DNA from: Protula sp. h YS-2021
Lineage: Eukaryota; Annelida; Polychaeta; Sabellida; Serpulidae
DNA length: 64,000 nucleotides
Reading direction: 5' to 3'
NCBI GenBank assembly: GCA_949752745.1
Contig: OX457031.1
Location: 2,519,741-2,583,740 of the forward strand
Shown: piece after piece, positions 45,063 to 56,467 of the stretch
Position numbering within the stretch: the stretch's first letter is position 1
Layout: the number at the start of each line of letters is the position of its first letter
Notes under the pieces: generated by a model
Database searches by the model: none
Seen by the model: the letters and a program-made list of their open reading frames with translations, nothing else
What the model was told of the DNA's origin: nothing
Made by a program: the position numbers and the translations under genes

Positions 45063-45884
45063 ATATTCATGCAATTGGCTGGGCCAAAGAGTCAGGTCAT
45101 TTGTGTGTTTGCAAAAAATATGCTGCCAAAATACTCTGCTTTTTGGTATAAAACGCAAATGTGATTAACAATGGACGGGATGGGTTATGGGTGCGTGTAT
45201 ATTATGTATAGATTGTAAATATGTTGTATTTATGTGTCAATAAAATAATAATAATAATAATAAAGAAAATGTGTTTTTCTTGCTTTCCCTTATGAACCTT
45301 ATTCGCGTCCGAGGTCATTGAACAGTTCTAGCTATCTCACAGTTTACATTCAAAACTCACCTCTCTTTGAACAGTGCGCTATTGTTCAATTGTACCCTCC
45401 AAGTGCTTACAAAACCCCTCTCCACCTCTCCATTTTACCCACACCAATACGTAAGCCAAGTCAGATAACAAATAGTGCAATATGAGGATAGACATTTTTA
45501 TGGATAATTCTTTCTATGAAAATACCGGTACGCTGTCAAAAATCAGTAGCGTATACGAATAACGACAAAGTGATCAGGTAAGCACATATTAATGATTTTT
45601 AACACCACATAAGCCACTATACACCTATGAGGGAACATATTAGTACACTGTTACATTGCAAGCAATACCTCCTCCCCCTCTCCAAATGCTTACTGATTAT
45701 ATGTTTCAATGCATTTAAATACCAAGACTTTGCTCCTTACCCACTACGCACACCCCGTCAGCATAAATTCAGGTATGTGCTATTATAAATAGATCATGAC
45801 GTCACTGTATTGCGTCAGCCATATTCCCACCACATAAACCCCACTCATTAACTATGGGGCCTATCGGCCCATGTTAATGCCCGT
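45063..45884. other. Non-coding stretch
   Basis: (AAT)n at 45245-45265; otherwise nothing recognised. Confidence 0.4.
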
Positions 45885-46483
45885 ACTACTAAACAACCGA
45901 CGTCTTTTTTGGTTGAAAAAAGGTTGTATTTTGTCGCGATGACTTCACAACCATATTCTGACCTAATACCCCAAAACCCGACTTTATTTCGACGTCGAGG
46001 CGACGTCGGTTTTCTGACGTCATTCCGACGTTGCAAAAAAGATCAAAAAGCGATGAACATTATTATCGCTCACCGGAAATGGAAGTCATTTTGAAAAAGA
46101 GGAAGCAAGAACGTAATTTTTACATGAAAATTTTAGAATTTTGATGGCGCGTCGGTATTTTTCTTTCTAGATTGTATAAATGTACATGGAAAATGCTTTC
46201 GTATGTATTTCACAACAGCAGGTGAATGATTAGTTATCTATTAATTATATAACTCTAGTCAGTTTCAGGTCGGAATCCAACGTCGGTGCCAATTTCATAT
46301 GCAACCTAAAACCGACTTAATTCCGACGTCGGATTTAGGTCGGAACCCGACGTCCTTCTGACGTTGAAAACCCGACGTCGGTTCCATTTCATATACAATC
46401 AAAACCGGCACGTCAGTCCGACGTCGGAAACGTCGGGTCACGACGTCGACCCGACGTCATTCTGACGTCTTAATGTTTGCTAG
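45885..46483 (-). mobile_element. MITE family B, copy 1 (CCGACGTCGG-rich, 599 bp)
   Basis: Inverted relative to 53804-54402 and of the same length. The right end reads GACGTCTTAATGTTTGCTAGG and the left ACTACTAAACAACCGACGTC. Palindromic CCGACGTCGG and GACGTC words are repeated throughout. No transposase is seen. Confidence 0.8.
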
Positions 46484-46539
46484 GACGTGAGTCCTGGGGG
46501 GGGGGGGGTTGATGATGGAGGGGGCGGCATTCGTCGTCT

Positions 46540-46784
46540 ATGTACATATGTAAACTTTTACTTAAAACAGTTCTTGTCCCTCAATTTTGATCGGATTCCT
46601 TTCAAATTTTGGAGCATGCTTCCTAGGTGGTTTTGAATTCCATTCCATTCCATTCGTTCAAAAATGGTGAAAGGCGCCCTTTTTTGTTACACAATTTTCA
46701 AAATGTTGCCTCTCTCACAAGTTCGACCGGATTTCTTTCAAATGCTGTCCCACTGTTCCTTAGATGGTTCTCTCTAAAAACACA
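46540..46784. repeat. Diverged tandem units (about 145 bp) left of the DIRS-like element
   Basis: Units with TTTTCAAAATG, a GATYGGATTCCTTTCAAAT block and AATGCT. The same family resumes at 50010 in the same orientation. Confidence 0.55.
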
Positions 46785-46962
46785 ATTTACTTCGAAAAAG
46801 CTCCGAATTCGCTTATCTCCACTTTTATACGGGTTTTCTCGCAAAAATCTAAGACTCATGCACTTAGGAAATAAAAATGTCTTCTAGTGACTCAAATAGT
46901 CCCGTCCTTGGTCCCAGCCAATCAGCACTCTTAGTAACTGTTACCAAGCCTCATTCTCGTAT
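46785..46962 (+). repeat. Left inverted terminal repeat of the DIRS-like element
   Basis: It pairs with 49803-50008 in inverted order with perhaps 80 percent identity by eye. Confidence 0.7.
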
Positions 46963-47763
46963 TGTGTTCGGTAACCAACCACACGCGTTTCTAGCCTGGG
47001 AAAATTTTTGTTTTATCCTACCGTCAGTTCAGGGTGAATTTCTCCAAAAATTCTTTTTTAGTTGCTTTTTAAGTTCATTCATGCATGCTTAGAGACGAAG
47101 GCTCGTCAGTTCGTGTTGTTTTGAGATTTTTGCCTTCGTACGCTACTGCGAGTATTCTGAGTTTGCATCATGGGGGTTTCGAATGTTTTTTTCCCGAAAA
47201 GTGTTACTCGTAAGTCTCCATCGTTTACTAGCACGGGCCTACGCCCTTTTGACCCTTAGAGGAGCACGGATCATTTCAGTTTGCTGAGTTCTGTTCTGAT
47301 CCCTAGCTACTTGCCACACCTTGATCATCGGCAGTGGATGCTTCCTAGCAGGCCGCCAGCATCTCCAGAGCAGCACGGAGTTGCTTGGAACTGCCTAGCG
47401 CAGAGGGGTTGTATTTCAGCCTCTGAGTCGCCTTTTTGCTCTACAGAACGTCAGTACTTTCGCTCTACTTAGGACGTTCTGCGTTCTAGGTTATTTGGAG
47501 TACGGAGTACGATCTCGGTGCTCGGTTCTGAGCAAAGGCTTCCAGGTACCAACGGGCTACCAAACCTTAGTGAGGCACCTAGGTTGGTGGGTCAGGGTCA
47601 GAACACCGAGGCCCAAGCACCATCAGGGTTCTTGGTTCTTGGTACATGACCAAGCTTGGTACGTCTTGCGCAATGCGTCACCCCTGCGATCCTATGCGCT
47701 CGGTGCGCCTATTTATTAACTTGAGTGGTTGGCTTGGTTCAGTACATTTTTTCAGCTCTGGAA

Positions 47764-49153
47764 TGGAGAAGGTACGCGCCAAGAACATTCAGCAGACAGT
47801 ACGTCGTAAAGTGCAGTCCCTGTCTCTGGATATGCCCAGAGCTGGTTCCCTAGTGGATGAATAGGTGTCTTCGCCTGTGCGGGCGGACAGGGATGTGGAG
47901 TCTGACTTTGACTTAACCCGGATGAAGAAGAAAGTCAAATCTTCAACAACTTCTCGAATAGTGGCGGAGCTGGACTTACCTGGGACTAGTGAGAGAGTTG
48001 TACTGGGTAATGCCTGGCCGCTCCCTCACAAAGGGACGGAAAAAGCCATTTCGGAGGATTCTATCCTCGCTTCACCCCATCCGCCCCCCCCCCCCGTGAA
48101 TGAGAGCGTGACGGTCACGCACGCAAAGTCGGGGGCGTGTTTTACCAGCCGTGTGGGAGAGTTTGGCATTCCTCCACGCCCGGGCTCTACTCCGACACAA
48201 ATCGTGGATACCCTCCACTTCCTCAGGCTGCGACATTGAACATTTCTTCGTTCCTGGCTATGCAATCCCAACTCCAGCGGCAAATCCAGGACCTTCAAGA
48301 AGCTCTGCTCTCAAGACCAGAACCGAGACGAAGGCACGCACCCACTGCGACTGTCTCCCGTCCATCAGACGATCCCCCGGTGCTGTCAGTATCTGGACCC
48401 CCTCAGTGTCTACCCCCGCTCCCGCTCACCAGCAGCAGGAGTTAGACGCTAAGGATGCCTTGGAAACTATCACCCTCAGTGAGAGTGAGTCTGGAGATCT
48501 CCCCCATCGGGCCAAATCTCAATTACACAGCACGCGGAAGAGGATGAAGAGCTCGCACCGCTTGATACCTCACCTCTGGAGGCGGTCCCCAAGAACAGGG
48601 AGAGGGCTATTTATATCCCAGTCTCAGGCACAGTCATGAAGGAAGAGCCTGGGTTATCGGGTCATGAAGATAGGAGCTCTGGAGCGGAAGGCGACGCCGA
48701 AGATGACTCTCCAAGCAGTTTTTCCCGTCAGTTCAGTTCCCTCTCCGCTCAACAGACCCAATTCTTTCCCCGGGCAAAGGGAAACGTCTGTGGAAGGACC
48801 CAGCAGGAGATCGCCAGGCTTGCAGGTATAGAGTGCGGGCGCCCAGTGTCGGACAGAGAGGCCCGCCCATCCGGATGACTTCGCAGGCATCCCTCCCCCA
48901 ACCTGAGGCGTTCGTGGCCCTAACGACCAGCGAGGCAGTGGCCAACGCCTTTTCGGTGCGCTGCCGGGAGTTCAAACGTCTGGACGCAGCCGAGGGACGA
49001 GTGCTGTCACGTCTCCATCCCTCCAAGCACTGCACAGTGAAGCATACCGTTCCTCGGATGACCTCATACCCCTGGAAGCCTTGGAACAGCCCACCAAGCG
49101 TACGGTTTGGATGCCCTCGGTCCGACAGGACTCAGATTTTATTGTGTCCATAA
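47764..49153 (+). pseudogene. Gag-like ORF1 remnant of the DIRS-like element
   Basis: From ATG 47764 the frame reads EKVRAKNIQQTVRRKVQSLS, hits TAG at 47862, then continues in the same frame to 48239. Coding-like sequence goes on in other frames: a coiled-coil-like LAMQSQLQRQIQDLQEALL (about 48255-48310), Pro/Ser-rich segments and later ASLPQPEAFVALTTSEAVAN (48885 onward). The high GC and weak, charged, Pro/Ser-rich character fit DIRS ORF1 (putative gag). Several frame breaks make it inactive. I recognise no zinc knuckle. Confidence 0.5.
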
Positions 49154-49636
49154 TTATGAACCTTTTAAGGTGCGGTTTGTGAGTGACCAGGCTCGGTGAG
49201 CAATTGCTTGGTCATGAAGTTGGGTACGCGGACTTGGTTTCGCGATCGCGTTTGTAAAGAGTTCAAAGAAAAGGGATTGTTATATGTGCATTTAAATTGA
49301 CCTTGCGATTAGGTTGGGCTACCATCTTGTGGGAGGATGGAGGGAGATGGTGTTAGCAAGGGTGAAAGCGGGGAGGGGCGTGGTCATCGGTACGTCTTCT
49401 CCACGTCTTGGTTTCTTGGTTCGTTCGTCCTTCCGTGTGCTAGAGTTGTTCACCAACTCGATTATATTTTATTCCAAGGCACATTAAACACATTAACTAT
49501 TCTCTACAGTTTTTTATTTTACGCCTTTCGCCCTCTCACGGAAGACAGCACGTTCTTTGGAGTAAGAGCTAATACTTGGGAAAATTTTTCTAGATTTGAC
49601 TCGCAACGCAGGTCACCCCGACTCCTGTGTTAGTCC

Positions 49637-49752
49637 CGTATAAAACTGGAGATAAGCGAATTTATAATTTTTATGAAGTAAAACTGACGTTTTATTTTCG
49701 TGAAACGCTCTTTTTCGAGTAAAAGCGTAATTCGGGTTCTCCACTTTTATCG
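49637..49752. repeat. Internal complementary region (ICR) of the DIRS-like element
   Basis: First part (49637-49682) complements the left outer end 46786-46833. Second part (49683-49752) complements the right outer end 49937-50006. The junction between them mimics a circularised element, as expected from the rolling-circle-like replication model of DIRS elements. Confidence 0.7.
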
Positions 49753-49802
49753 TAGCGTCCCACCCATCCACCCCGCGGACCTGGGTGTCGTTGGTGCAGT
49801 AG

Positions 49803-50008
49803 AGCAATACTCGAATAAGGCTTGGTAACAGTTACCAAGGATACTGATTGGCTGGGACCAAGGACGGGACTATTCGAGTCACTAGAAGAAATTGTTAGTT
49901 CCTAAGTGCGTGATGCTTAGAGTTTTACTAGAAAACCCGTATAAAATTGGAGAACGCGAATTACGCTTTTACTCGTAAAAGAGCATTTTATGAAAATAAA
50001 ACGTCAGT
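49803..50008 (-). repeat. Right inverted terminal repeat of the DIRS-like element
   Basis: Inverted partner of 46785-46962. Confidence 0.7.
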
Positions 50009-50009
50009 T

Positions 50010-50652
50010 ATATTGGCAATTTGTCAAAACGTGGTCCAATAGCGTCGTTTTGAATTTGGTTGTTAACCAATTTTCAAAACGCTTCTTTTCCTTAATTTTG
50101 ATTGGACTTTCACATTTCGCACGAATGTTTTCTGGGAAGTTCTCCCTGGGAAAAGATTTTTTTCTTATTACCGTTCACAAAAAATTTGGCAAAATGGCGC
50201 CATTTTGAAACTTTTGTTAGCCAACTTTCAAAATGCTTCTTGTCAAACCCAGTTGGGATCTGATTCCTTTCAGATTTAGTACTAATGCTTCGCCAAAAAC
50301 TGGCCAATCGGTGGCATTTTTTTAATCGTTTTGTGACGCGTTCTCCAAAATACGTTGCTGGTTGCAGTTTGATTGGAGTTATTCTAAATTTTAGAATAAC
50401 ACTCTTTGTGTGCTCTTTTCTTACAAACGTACTTTTGTTGGCTCACCTTGAAAACCCATTTCGTTTTGTTGATCAAGTCTTTCAAAATAGCTTTTCTTCT
50501 GCAAGTAATTTTAGTCAGTTCACTTTCATCTTTTTAGGCGTAGTCCAAGATTTTTTAGGGATTTTTTGAAATTTACTTTTGGGGATGCCCGGATATTAGG
50601 TAAATGCCTCTCTTTGAAAAATTTTCAGTAACCAGTTTTTAAAATGCTGCTT

Positions 50653-50687
<35 letters not shown>

Positions 50688-50690
50688 GCG
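50010..50690. repeat. Diverged tandem units right of the DIRS-like element, ending in poly-T
   Basis: Units with TTTCAAAAYGCTTCTT and GATTGGA/GATTCCTTTCAGATT blocks at about 50072, 50223 and 50340, then a 32-base poly-T at 50657-50688. Confidence 0.55.
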
Positions 50691-51179
50691 GCGCTTCAAG
50701 TTATTTGATACTTGATTCGCGAGATCTGGGCTGATCTTAATGTCCCTGGACATTCTTGGTTTTTTATACGTCACGATGAATTTGACATAGGGCGGCGGTT
50801 ATTATCACGTGACACTTCAAAGCAGAATTCATCTTGGTCTGAAATAAATACCATAATTATCGTTCCAAAATTATCGACTATCACAATTTTCTTCTCACAC
50901 TTAAAATGTTAATGATTAGAAAAGGCCACACCAAATGTCTGCTACACGATTCACCCCTTTTTTACCAGTGTGAACTAATTAAAGGTGAGGAGGGGGAGGG
51001 GTTGGGGGAGAGGGGGTGGGGGTGGGGGGGAAGGGGGGGTGTTTGGATGGGTGTAACAAAAACACAAACCTGTCCAATGCAGAATGCAGGGGAAAAATTG
51101 CCACAATTGAAAACGTTGCCATTGAATAATTCACATGGTTGCTTTCACCAGAAGCTGTCGACATTTCTCACACAAGAGT
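50691..51179. other. Non-coding stretch, poly-G tract
   Basis: G-rich run 50984-51040; nothing else recognised. Confidence 0.4.
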
Positions 51180-52142
51180 GATCATCGAGAAGCCATGCGT
51201 GCAGGTCTATGCATTTATTATAAGGCTGTTCACAAGACCGGATACATGGTTGGATGCGTTATTTTTATTTTAATATTTGATTTACATCTTCTTGGGCAAA
51301 TATTCCTACAAAGAAATAACTTTATTTTAGCCTACTAAAGTGATCCTTCATAAAATAACATAAAAATATTGAGGTTCAACGTTAGCTACAAAGTCATTTG
51401 ATGGGACATAAGTGATATTTAACAAAATAAAACTATTAATAGGACAACATCAATACAGGATAGACATTTGTGGTGCAGCCGGCAAGACTGAACTTTTAAA
51501 AGGATAGCCGAAAGCAATAATTTTGACAATACTTAACGGACACTAATGTTTAATTCTGTGACAAGACATATATCCTGCCGATAGAATTTTACATTTTTAG
51601 ATACGAAAAAAAAAAAACTTTTAAAACAGTGAAAATGCGACGTTGGATAGATGCTGTGACCAGAAGTTGGATCAGTATCGGGATATGAATTGCATATGAA
51701 AGTTGAAACAAAGTGGAATCGACGCTGAATCAACTTCGGTTAGACATCGGGAAAAGTCGTTTTATAGATATTGGAAAATCGATCTCGTAGGTCAGCTTTG
51801 TTTCGACATACGTTTATACAACCGAACCTTGACGTTTGTCCAAACTTTCTGCATTGAACACACGTTGCGATTTTGTCACGAAAAAGATAAAAAAAAAAAA
51901 CACACACACACCACAATTTTTTAGAAAGGTTAGAAACGTCTAGACAGACTTTGATAGACTTCGTGACTTCCAGTAAATGCTTCACAGCTATAGCTACACT
52001 TACCACACCTTGGCATAAGGAACAAATAATACTGATATTGGATTTACTATTTTATTCAGATTGAAGTTTGCAGACGTCATAAATTTAATTTCGGATAAAA
52101 AATTTAAAAAAAAATAAAAAGACAGAACAAGGCAAAGAGAAG

Positions 52143-53009
52143 ATGGGCAATTTCGTCGGGCATGCAATTCCGGGATCTTTCTTCTTCCTTATATCCATCT
52201 GGTGGCTGATCCAGATTCTGCGGCGCTACCACCAGTCCGTGACGTCACGCCGGACGTTCGTCACTTCGGTCTCGTGGCCTATCCACATAGGCAAGCGATT
52301 GGTTGATGTGGAAGCTTATACCATCGTGGCCGCGTGTTTGTGCGGTATTTTCGTGGAGCTAATAGGCGGACCACTTCACTATGGCTTTGAGAACTATTCG
52401 CTCGGCGCCAAGGTCGTCCAACACGCCACTATGTATTTCTTCTTTGGATTGACAGCAGCTGTTAGTCTGCTTCAAAAGTGCTTAGTCATACCGGAAGCGG
52501 ATTCCATTGGCCATATATGCCTATTTATAGCATATACTGTAGAAGGATTGTTGTTCCAGTTCCACCTATCGGGTCACGAGGGACTGGAATACAACCTGCA
52601 CGTGTTGCTTGTGTATACAATCTTTGCCACGTCACTTGTCGTCCTGTGTGAATTACGTTACAGAAACAACCCAATCTTTCCGATGGCCCGCACTGGCCTC
52701 ACGTGTCTCCAGGGGACATGGTTTTGGCAAATTGCCATGACGCTCTTTCCTCCGCTGTCCAACCCGTGGAACAAACACCATGACATTGTGGATGCTAGAT
52801 ATAATCACCACCATAAGCATTACAATATGATGATTATATGCTATTTCACCTGGCATGTTGCTTCTATTTTGATCGTCATGTTGGTCATTAGCGCATGCGT
52901 TGCGCGCAGGTACCAAAACGGCACGGTACAGCGTAACTGCGACAACACCGACCAATATTCGGTGTTGCTAAACGACAACAGCGACATCTGCGAAGACGAC
53001 GCGCACTAA
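52143..53009 (+). CDS. TMEM45B: TMEM45-like membrane protein (DUF716), copy 1
   Basis: A 288-residue intronless frame from ATG 52143. The N-terminus MGNFVGHAIPGSFF, QHATMYFFFG (93-102), the His-rich FHLSGHEGLEYNLH (140-153) and LQGTWFWQIAM..LFPP (189-204) are hallmarks of the TMEM45 family (DUF716), whose members are multi-pass proteins of about 275 residues. Hydrophobic segments lie near 8-25, 56-73, 93-112, 122-140, 153-170, 190-205 and 229-253, about seven in all. The acidic tail (YSVLLNDNSDICEDD) matches the family's cytosolic end. Vertebrate TMEM45B is found in internal membranes; the biochemical role is unclear. It differs from copies 2 and 3 at roughly 30 residues, including the last few. 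AATAAA lies at 53243. Confidence 0.9.
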   Translation: MGNFVGHAIPGSFFFLISIWWLIQILRRYHQSVTSRRTFVTSVSWPIHIGKRLVDVEAYTIVAACLCGIFVELIGGPLHYGFENYSLGAKVVQHATMYFFFGLTAAVSLLQKCLVIPEADSIGHICLFIAYTVEGLLFQFHLSGHEGLEYNLHVLLVYTIFATSLVVLCELRYRNNPIFPMARTGLTCLQGTWFWQIAMTLFPPLSNPWNKHHDIVDARYNHHHKHYNMMIICYFTWHVASILIVMLVISACVARRYQNGTVQRNCDNTDQYSVLLNDNSDICEDDAH

Positions 53010-53242
53010 CTCCTGCTTAATCAACACCCCCTCCCCCTCCCCCTCGCCCCCCCCCCCTCGTAGGAACCCCGGCGGAGGCACATTTTGTTATACATTAGGC
53101 CTGTATGTTTCTCCGAGCTACTCCGAAAATAGTACTCTTATTGATTGACTGGAACTACTTTATTTTATATCAAATTGTTTAGTATTTATACATGACAGAT
53201 TGATTTGTCCAGAGGTCAGCTGCTGTATAAAAACGTGATTAC

Positions 53243-53248
53243 AATAAA
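53243..53248 (+). terminator. AATAAA after TMEM45 copy 1
   Basis: 234 bp past the stop, conserved in all three units within ACGTGATTACAATAAAAAC. Confidence 0.65.
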
Positions 53249-53803
53249 AACTAAAACATAAACACACGTACTTCGAAATAATTACTCGGCGGACCTGTTC
53301 GCTTGGCCTGATGGCATCTGTCAGATCAGATCCAATCAGATTAGACAAAATTTTGTCTTGTGCCTGCTGATTGGCTTACACTTGATCTCACCAAATCAAA
53401 ACGAAGTAGCTTTAAATATTGTCTTAATCCAAAAGACGAGAATGTAAGGACGTGTTCTGTTCGGATGATGGCAACAGGTGCTGTCCAATCAGAATGCCCG
53501 AGACAAAAGTTTATGAAATCCGATTGGCCAGCACTTGTTGCTGTCACCCAATAGGAACCGTTCCTCTCTGTTTGAAGTAGAACCGACGTTGGGGTCGAAA
53601 TGACGTCATATTCAAAGCTCTTTTAAAGTTTCTGTGTTAGGTCTGTCTAACTTTATTTATAGTTATGAATTGTTATTTTTATGTTTCATACTCATATTTA
53701 GAAAGTAAAAAAGTCAAATATTGTTAAACGGCTATTGCTCAAATAGGCGATATATTTAAATTCTCCATTCTGTATAAATGTTTGTTATACAAGTGTTATA
53801 TAA

Positions 53804-54402
53804 CCCAGCAAACATTAAGACGTCAGAATGACGTCGGGTCGACGTCGTGACTCGACGTTTCCGACGTTGGACTGATGCCGGTTTTGGTTTTATATGAAAT
53901 GGAACCGACGTCGGGTTTTCAACGTCAGAATGACGCCGGGTTCCGACCTAAATCCGACGTCGGAATTAAGTCGGTTTTAGGTTGTATATGAAATTGGAAC
54001 CGACGTCGGATTCCGACCTGAAACTGACCAGAGCTATATAATTAATAGATAATTAATTATTCAACTGCTGTTGTGAAATACATACGAAAGCATTTTCTAC
54101 GTACATTTTTACAGTCTAGGAAGAAAAATACCGACGCGCCATCAAAATTCTAAAATTTTTATGTAAAAATTACGTTTTTTCTTCCTCTTTTTCAAAATGA
54201 CTTCCATTTCCGGTGAGCGATAATAATGTTCATCGCTCTTTGGTCGTTAATGCAACGTCGGAATGACGTCAGAAAACCGACGTCGCGTCGACGTCGGAAT
54301 AAAGTCGGGTTTTGGGGTAATAGGTCAGAATATGGTTGTGAAGTCGTCGCGACCAAAATACAACCTTTTTTCAACCCAAAAAGACGTCGGTTGTTTGCTG
54401 GG
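53804..54402 (+). mobile_element. MITE family B, copy 2 (599 bp) with an exact empty site in units 2 and 3
   Basis: Ends CCCAGCAAACATTAAGACGT and ACGTCGGTTGTTTGCTGGG give a 10-bp perfect TIR, CCCAGCAAAC. In unit 2 the site reads TATATAACGGTGT without the insert (around 59381-59392), so the element added 599 bp plus a 2-bp AA duplication. The interior is dense in GACGTC and CCGACGTCGG palindromes. No coding capacity. Confidence 0.85.
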
Positions 54403-56043
54403 AACGGTGTATGATTTGTTGTTGCTATTGGTCCGCGTTTAGTTAATTGGCCAATCAAAATTATTTATATTAGGTCAATGCTACCAAAATATACAAAAAT
54501 TAAAATAAACAAAGCTTTCCACCTCTGTAACCCTAGGGGGGCGGGGGAGGGGGGGGGGGGCTTGGTATCATATGTATCACCATATGTGTGAAAAAACCGC
54601 AGGGAGTTCCGACGTGCCAATTTCGTTTAAAAAAGGGGGAATATCTTCATTCTGTTTACCAAAAAAAGTGGAGGGGGGGGGGGGCTCTTTCGGAACGCGT
54701 TTGGTTAAAAAGGGGGGGGGGGGTTATTTCAAACTTATCACTCCAAATCCAGGCGTCTTTTGGAAAAGGTCATGGGCACGCACGGTAACCAGTGGGCACG
54801 TGTGTGGACCCTCGGGGTGCATTTGAATAAGTCACAAGTCACAAATGGTGACCTGATAGGTCAACATTACCCACTGTTGACTATACGTCTATTAGTGGAC
54901 ATATTCTAATGCACACACTTTTATGTATATAAAATTTCAGTAAATGGAACTTATTTTGACCGATGTTGCGCAATTGTTTTTCTGTGAGCTTTATATAAAC
55001 TGAATGTCATAACTATAAACGTATCGTTTCTTATTCGATTTAGCAGCTTGTTGCTACATAGCCACTCTCCTCGAATAAATATTCAAATTTCTTGTCTTCT
55101 TAACCCCGGAATTTGTTTGATATTAACGCCGGACTTAAAGTTATCTTGAAACACCCGTATATGGTTATGGGGAGGGTAAGGGGGTCGGAGGGGGGGGGGG
55201 GAGGGGCTTTGCCATGCTCTTGGTTTTTCCCGGATATACAGGTGACTCGGTTTTGACGGGTATTCGGTCTCCATGGCATATTTAATGGAAGGTTTGTGCG
55301 TTATTCGTTCTGCTGATCGGGGCCTTAGGGTGTGTCAGCTATCCTCAATCTCCCCCCCCCCACCCCCACCCCGCTCCCCTCCACCACTACCACCGTCAGA
55401 TCTGCAAACGAACATTGAGCTTGTCATACCTCCATCCTCACCCCATTGTGTGGTGTTTCATTAAGTCTTCCTTCCTAAGCCGAGGCGAAATCACATGCGC
55501 ACAAAAGTGTATGTTTCTCTTGTTTGCACGAAAAATCACTCTAGTTTCACACAGCACACTTTTACATGTGTATTAGTTCTGATTCAGCTGTAAAAAAAAA
55601 CGTGTCCGAACGTGGTGCATTTTATAGCTCCAGATATATCAAATTCATGATCCATGAACAAAGAAATCCTTGCAAGCAAGTACATTCCCACTCCTGGTTA
55701 TTCAAAGGATGCCCTTGGAACATTCACAGTCACGCGAACTGGAGGCCAAACGAACAATATTTCTACTGAGCTGAAATGAATAACTTATTCAAGCAAATTG
55801 GCAGGCTATAAATTAATCGGTAGGTCGTTTATCAGTTAATGAAGCCCTTTTATTTATTTATTTATTTATTTATGATACAAACCTTGAGTAATGTTGTCAA
55901 CTGTTTTGACTACCGATTCCACAAAACAACTTTAAGGACTTCATCCACTTTTCATTTAATACTTTTTGGTCGCCACAATTTAGAATTAGTACAAAAAAAC
56001 ATCAGTGATATAAAAAGTCAATCTTTTGTCAACTGTATTGGTC
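54403..56043. other. Intergenic part of unit 1
   Basis: Homologous to 59390-61063. It holds poly-G and poly-C tracts, a (TTTA)n run at 55848-55872 and no gene. Confidence 0.6.
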
Positions 56044-56467
56044 ATCATCGAGAAGCCATGCGTGCAGACCTATGCGTTTATTATAACACTGTTCACAAGA
56101 ACGGATGCATGGTTAGATGCGTTATTGTTTTTATATTTCATTTACATTTACGGGGGCAAATATTCCTGCAAAGAAATAACTTTATTTTAGCAAACTAAAA
56201 TGATCCTTCATAAAGTAACATAAAAATATTGAGCTTCAACGGTAGCTACAAAGTCATTTGATGGGAGAAAAGTGATATTTAATAAAATAAAATAAAGCAA
56301 TTAATAGGATAACATTAATACACGATATGTATCTGAGAAGATGTCGGTAAAGATTTTGAACTTTTGAAGGCATAGCCGAAAGCAATAATTTTGACAACAA
56401 TAATTGGACAATAATTTTGAATTCCGTGACAGGAGATACATCTTACTGAAAGAATTTTCAATGTTTT

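Larger units (their letters stand above)
46785..50008 (+). mobile_element. Non-autonomous DIRS-like retroelement
   Basis: Left end (46785-46962) and right end (49803-50008) are inverted repeats sharing TATACGGGTTTTCT, GACTCRAATAGTCCCGTCC and GGTAACTGTTACCAAGCC. Near the right end, 49637-49752 consists of the complement of the outer left end (AATTCGCTTATCTCCAC) directly joined to the complement of the outer right end (ACGTTTTATTTTC). That is the internal complementary region that defines DIRS-type tyrosine-recombinase retrotransposons. The interior is GC-rich and holds only gag-like fragments. Reverse transcriptase, RNase H and YR recombinase are absent, so the copy is an internally deleted derivative. 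Fifty-plus bases of outer end are less conserved, so exact ends are plus or minus a few bases. Confidence 0.65.
51180..56043 (+). repeat. TMEM45 tandem unit 1
   Basis: Starts at GATCATCGAGAAGCCATGCG, the same phrase that opens unit 2 (56044) and unit 3 (61064). It contains one TMEM45-like gene, carries the 599-bp MITE at 53804 and lacks the 889-bp MITE found in units 2 and 3. It is clearly diverged from the other units. Confidence 0.8.

Noticed and set aside
45848..46094. Open frames with PYSDLIPQNPTLFRRR, also seen at 54192-54458
   Set aside because: They recur because both lie in MITE family B; the palindromic repeat is open on both strands, and no domain is seen.
46785..50008. Simple foldback or LTR element
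   Set aside because: The ends are inverted and not direct, and the internal complementary region is specific to DIRS-type elements.
55839..56198. 119-codon frame repeated at 60892-61218
   Set aside because: Shared only because the 5-kb units are duplicated. It crosses the unit boundary phrase and shows no domain.
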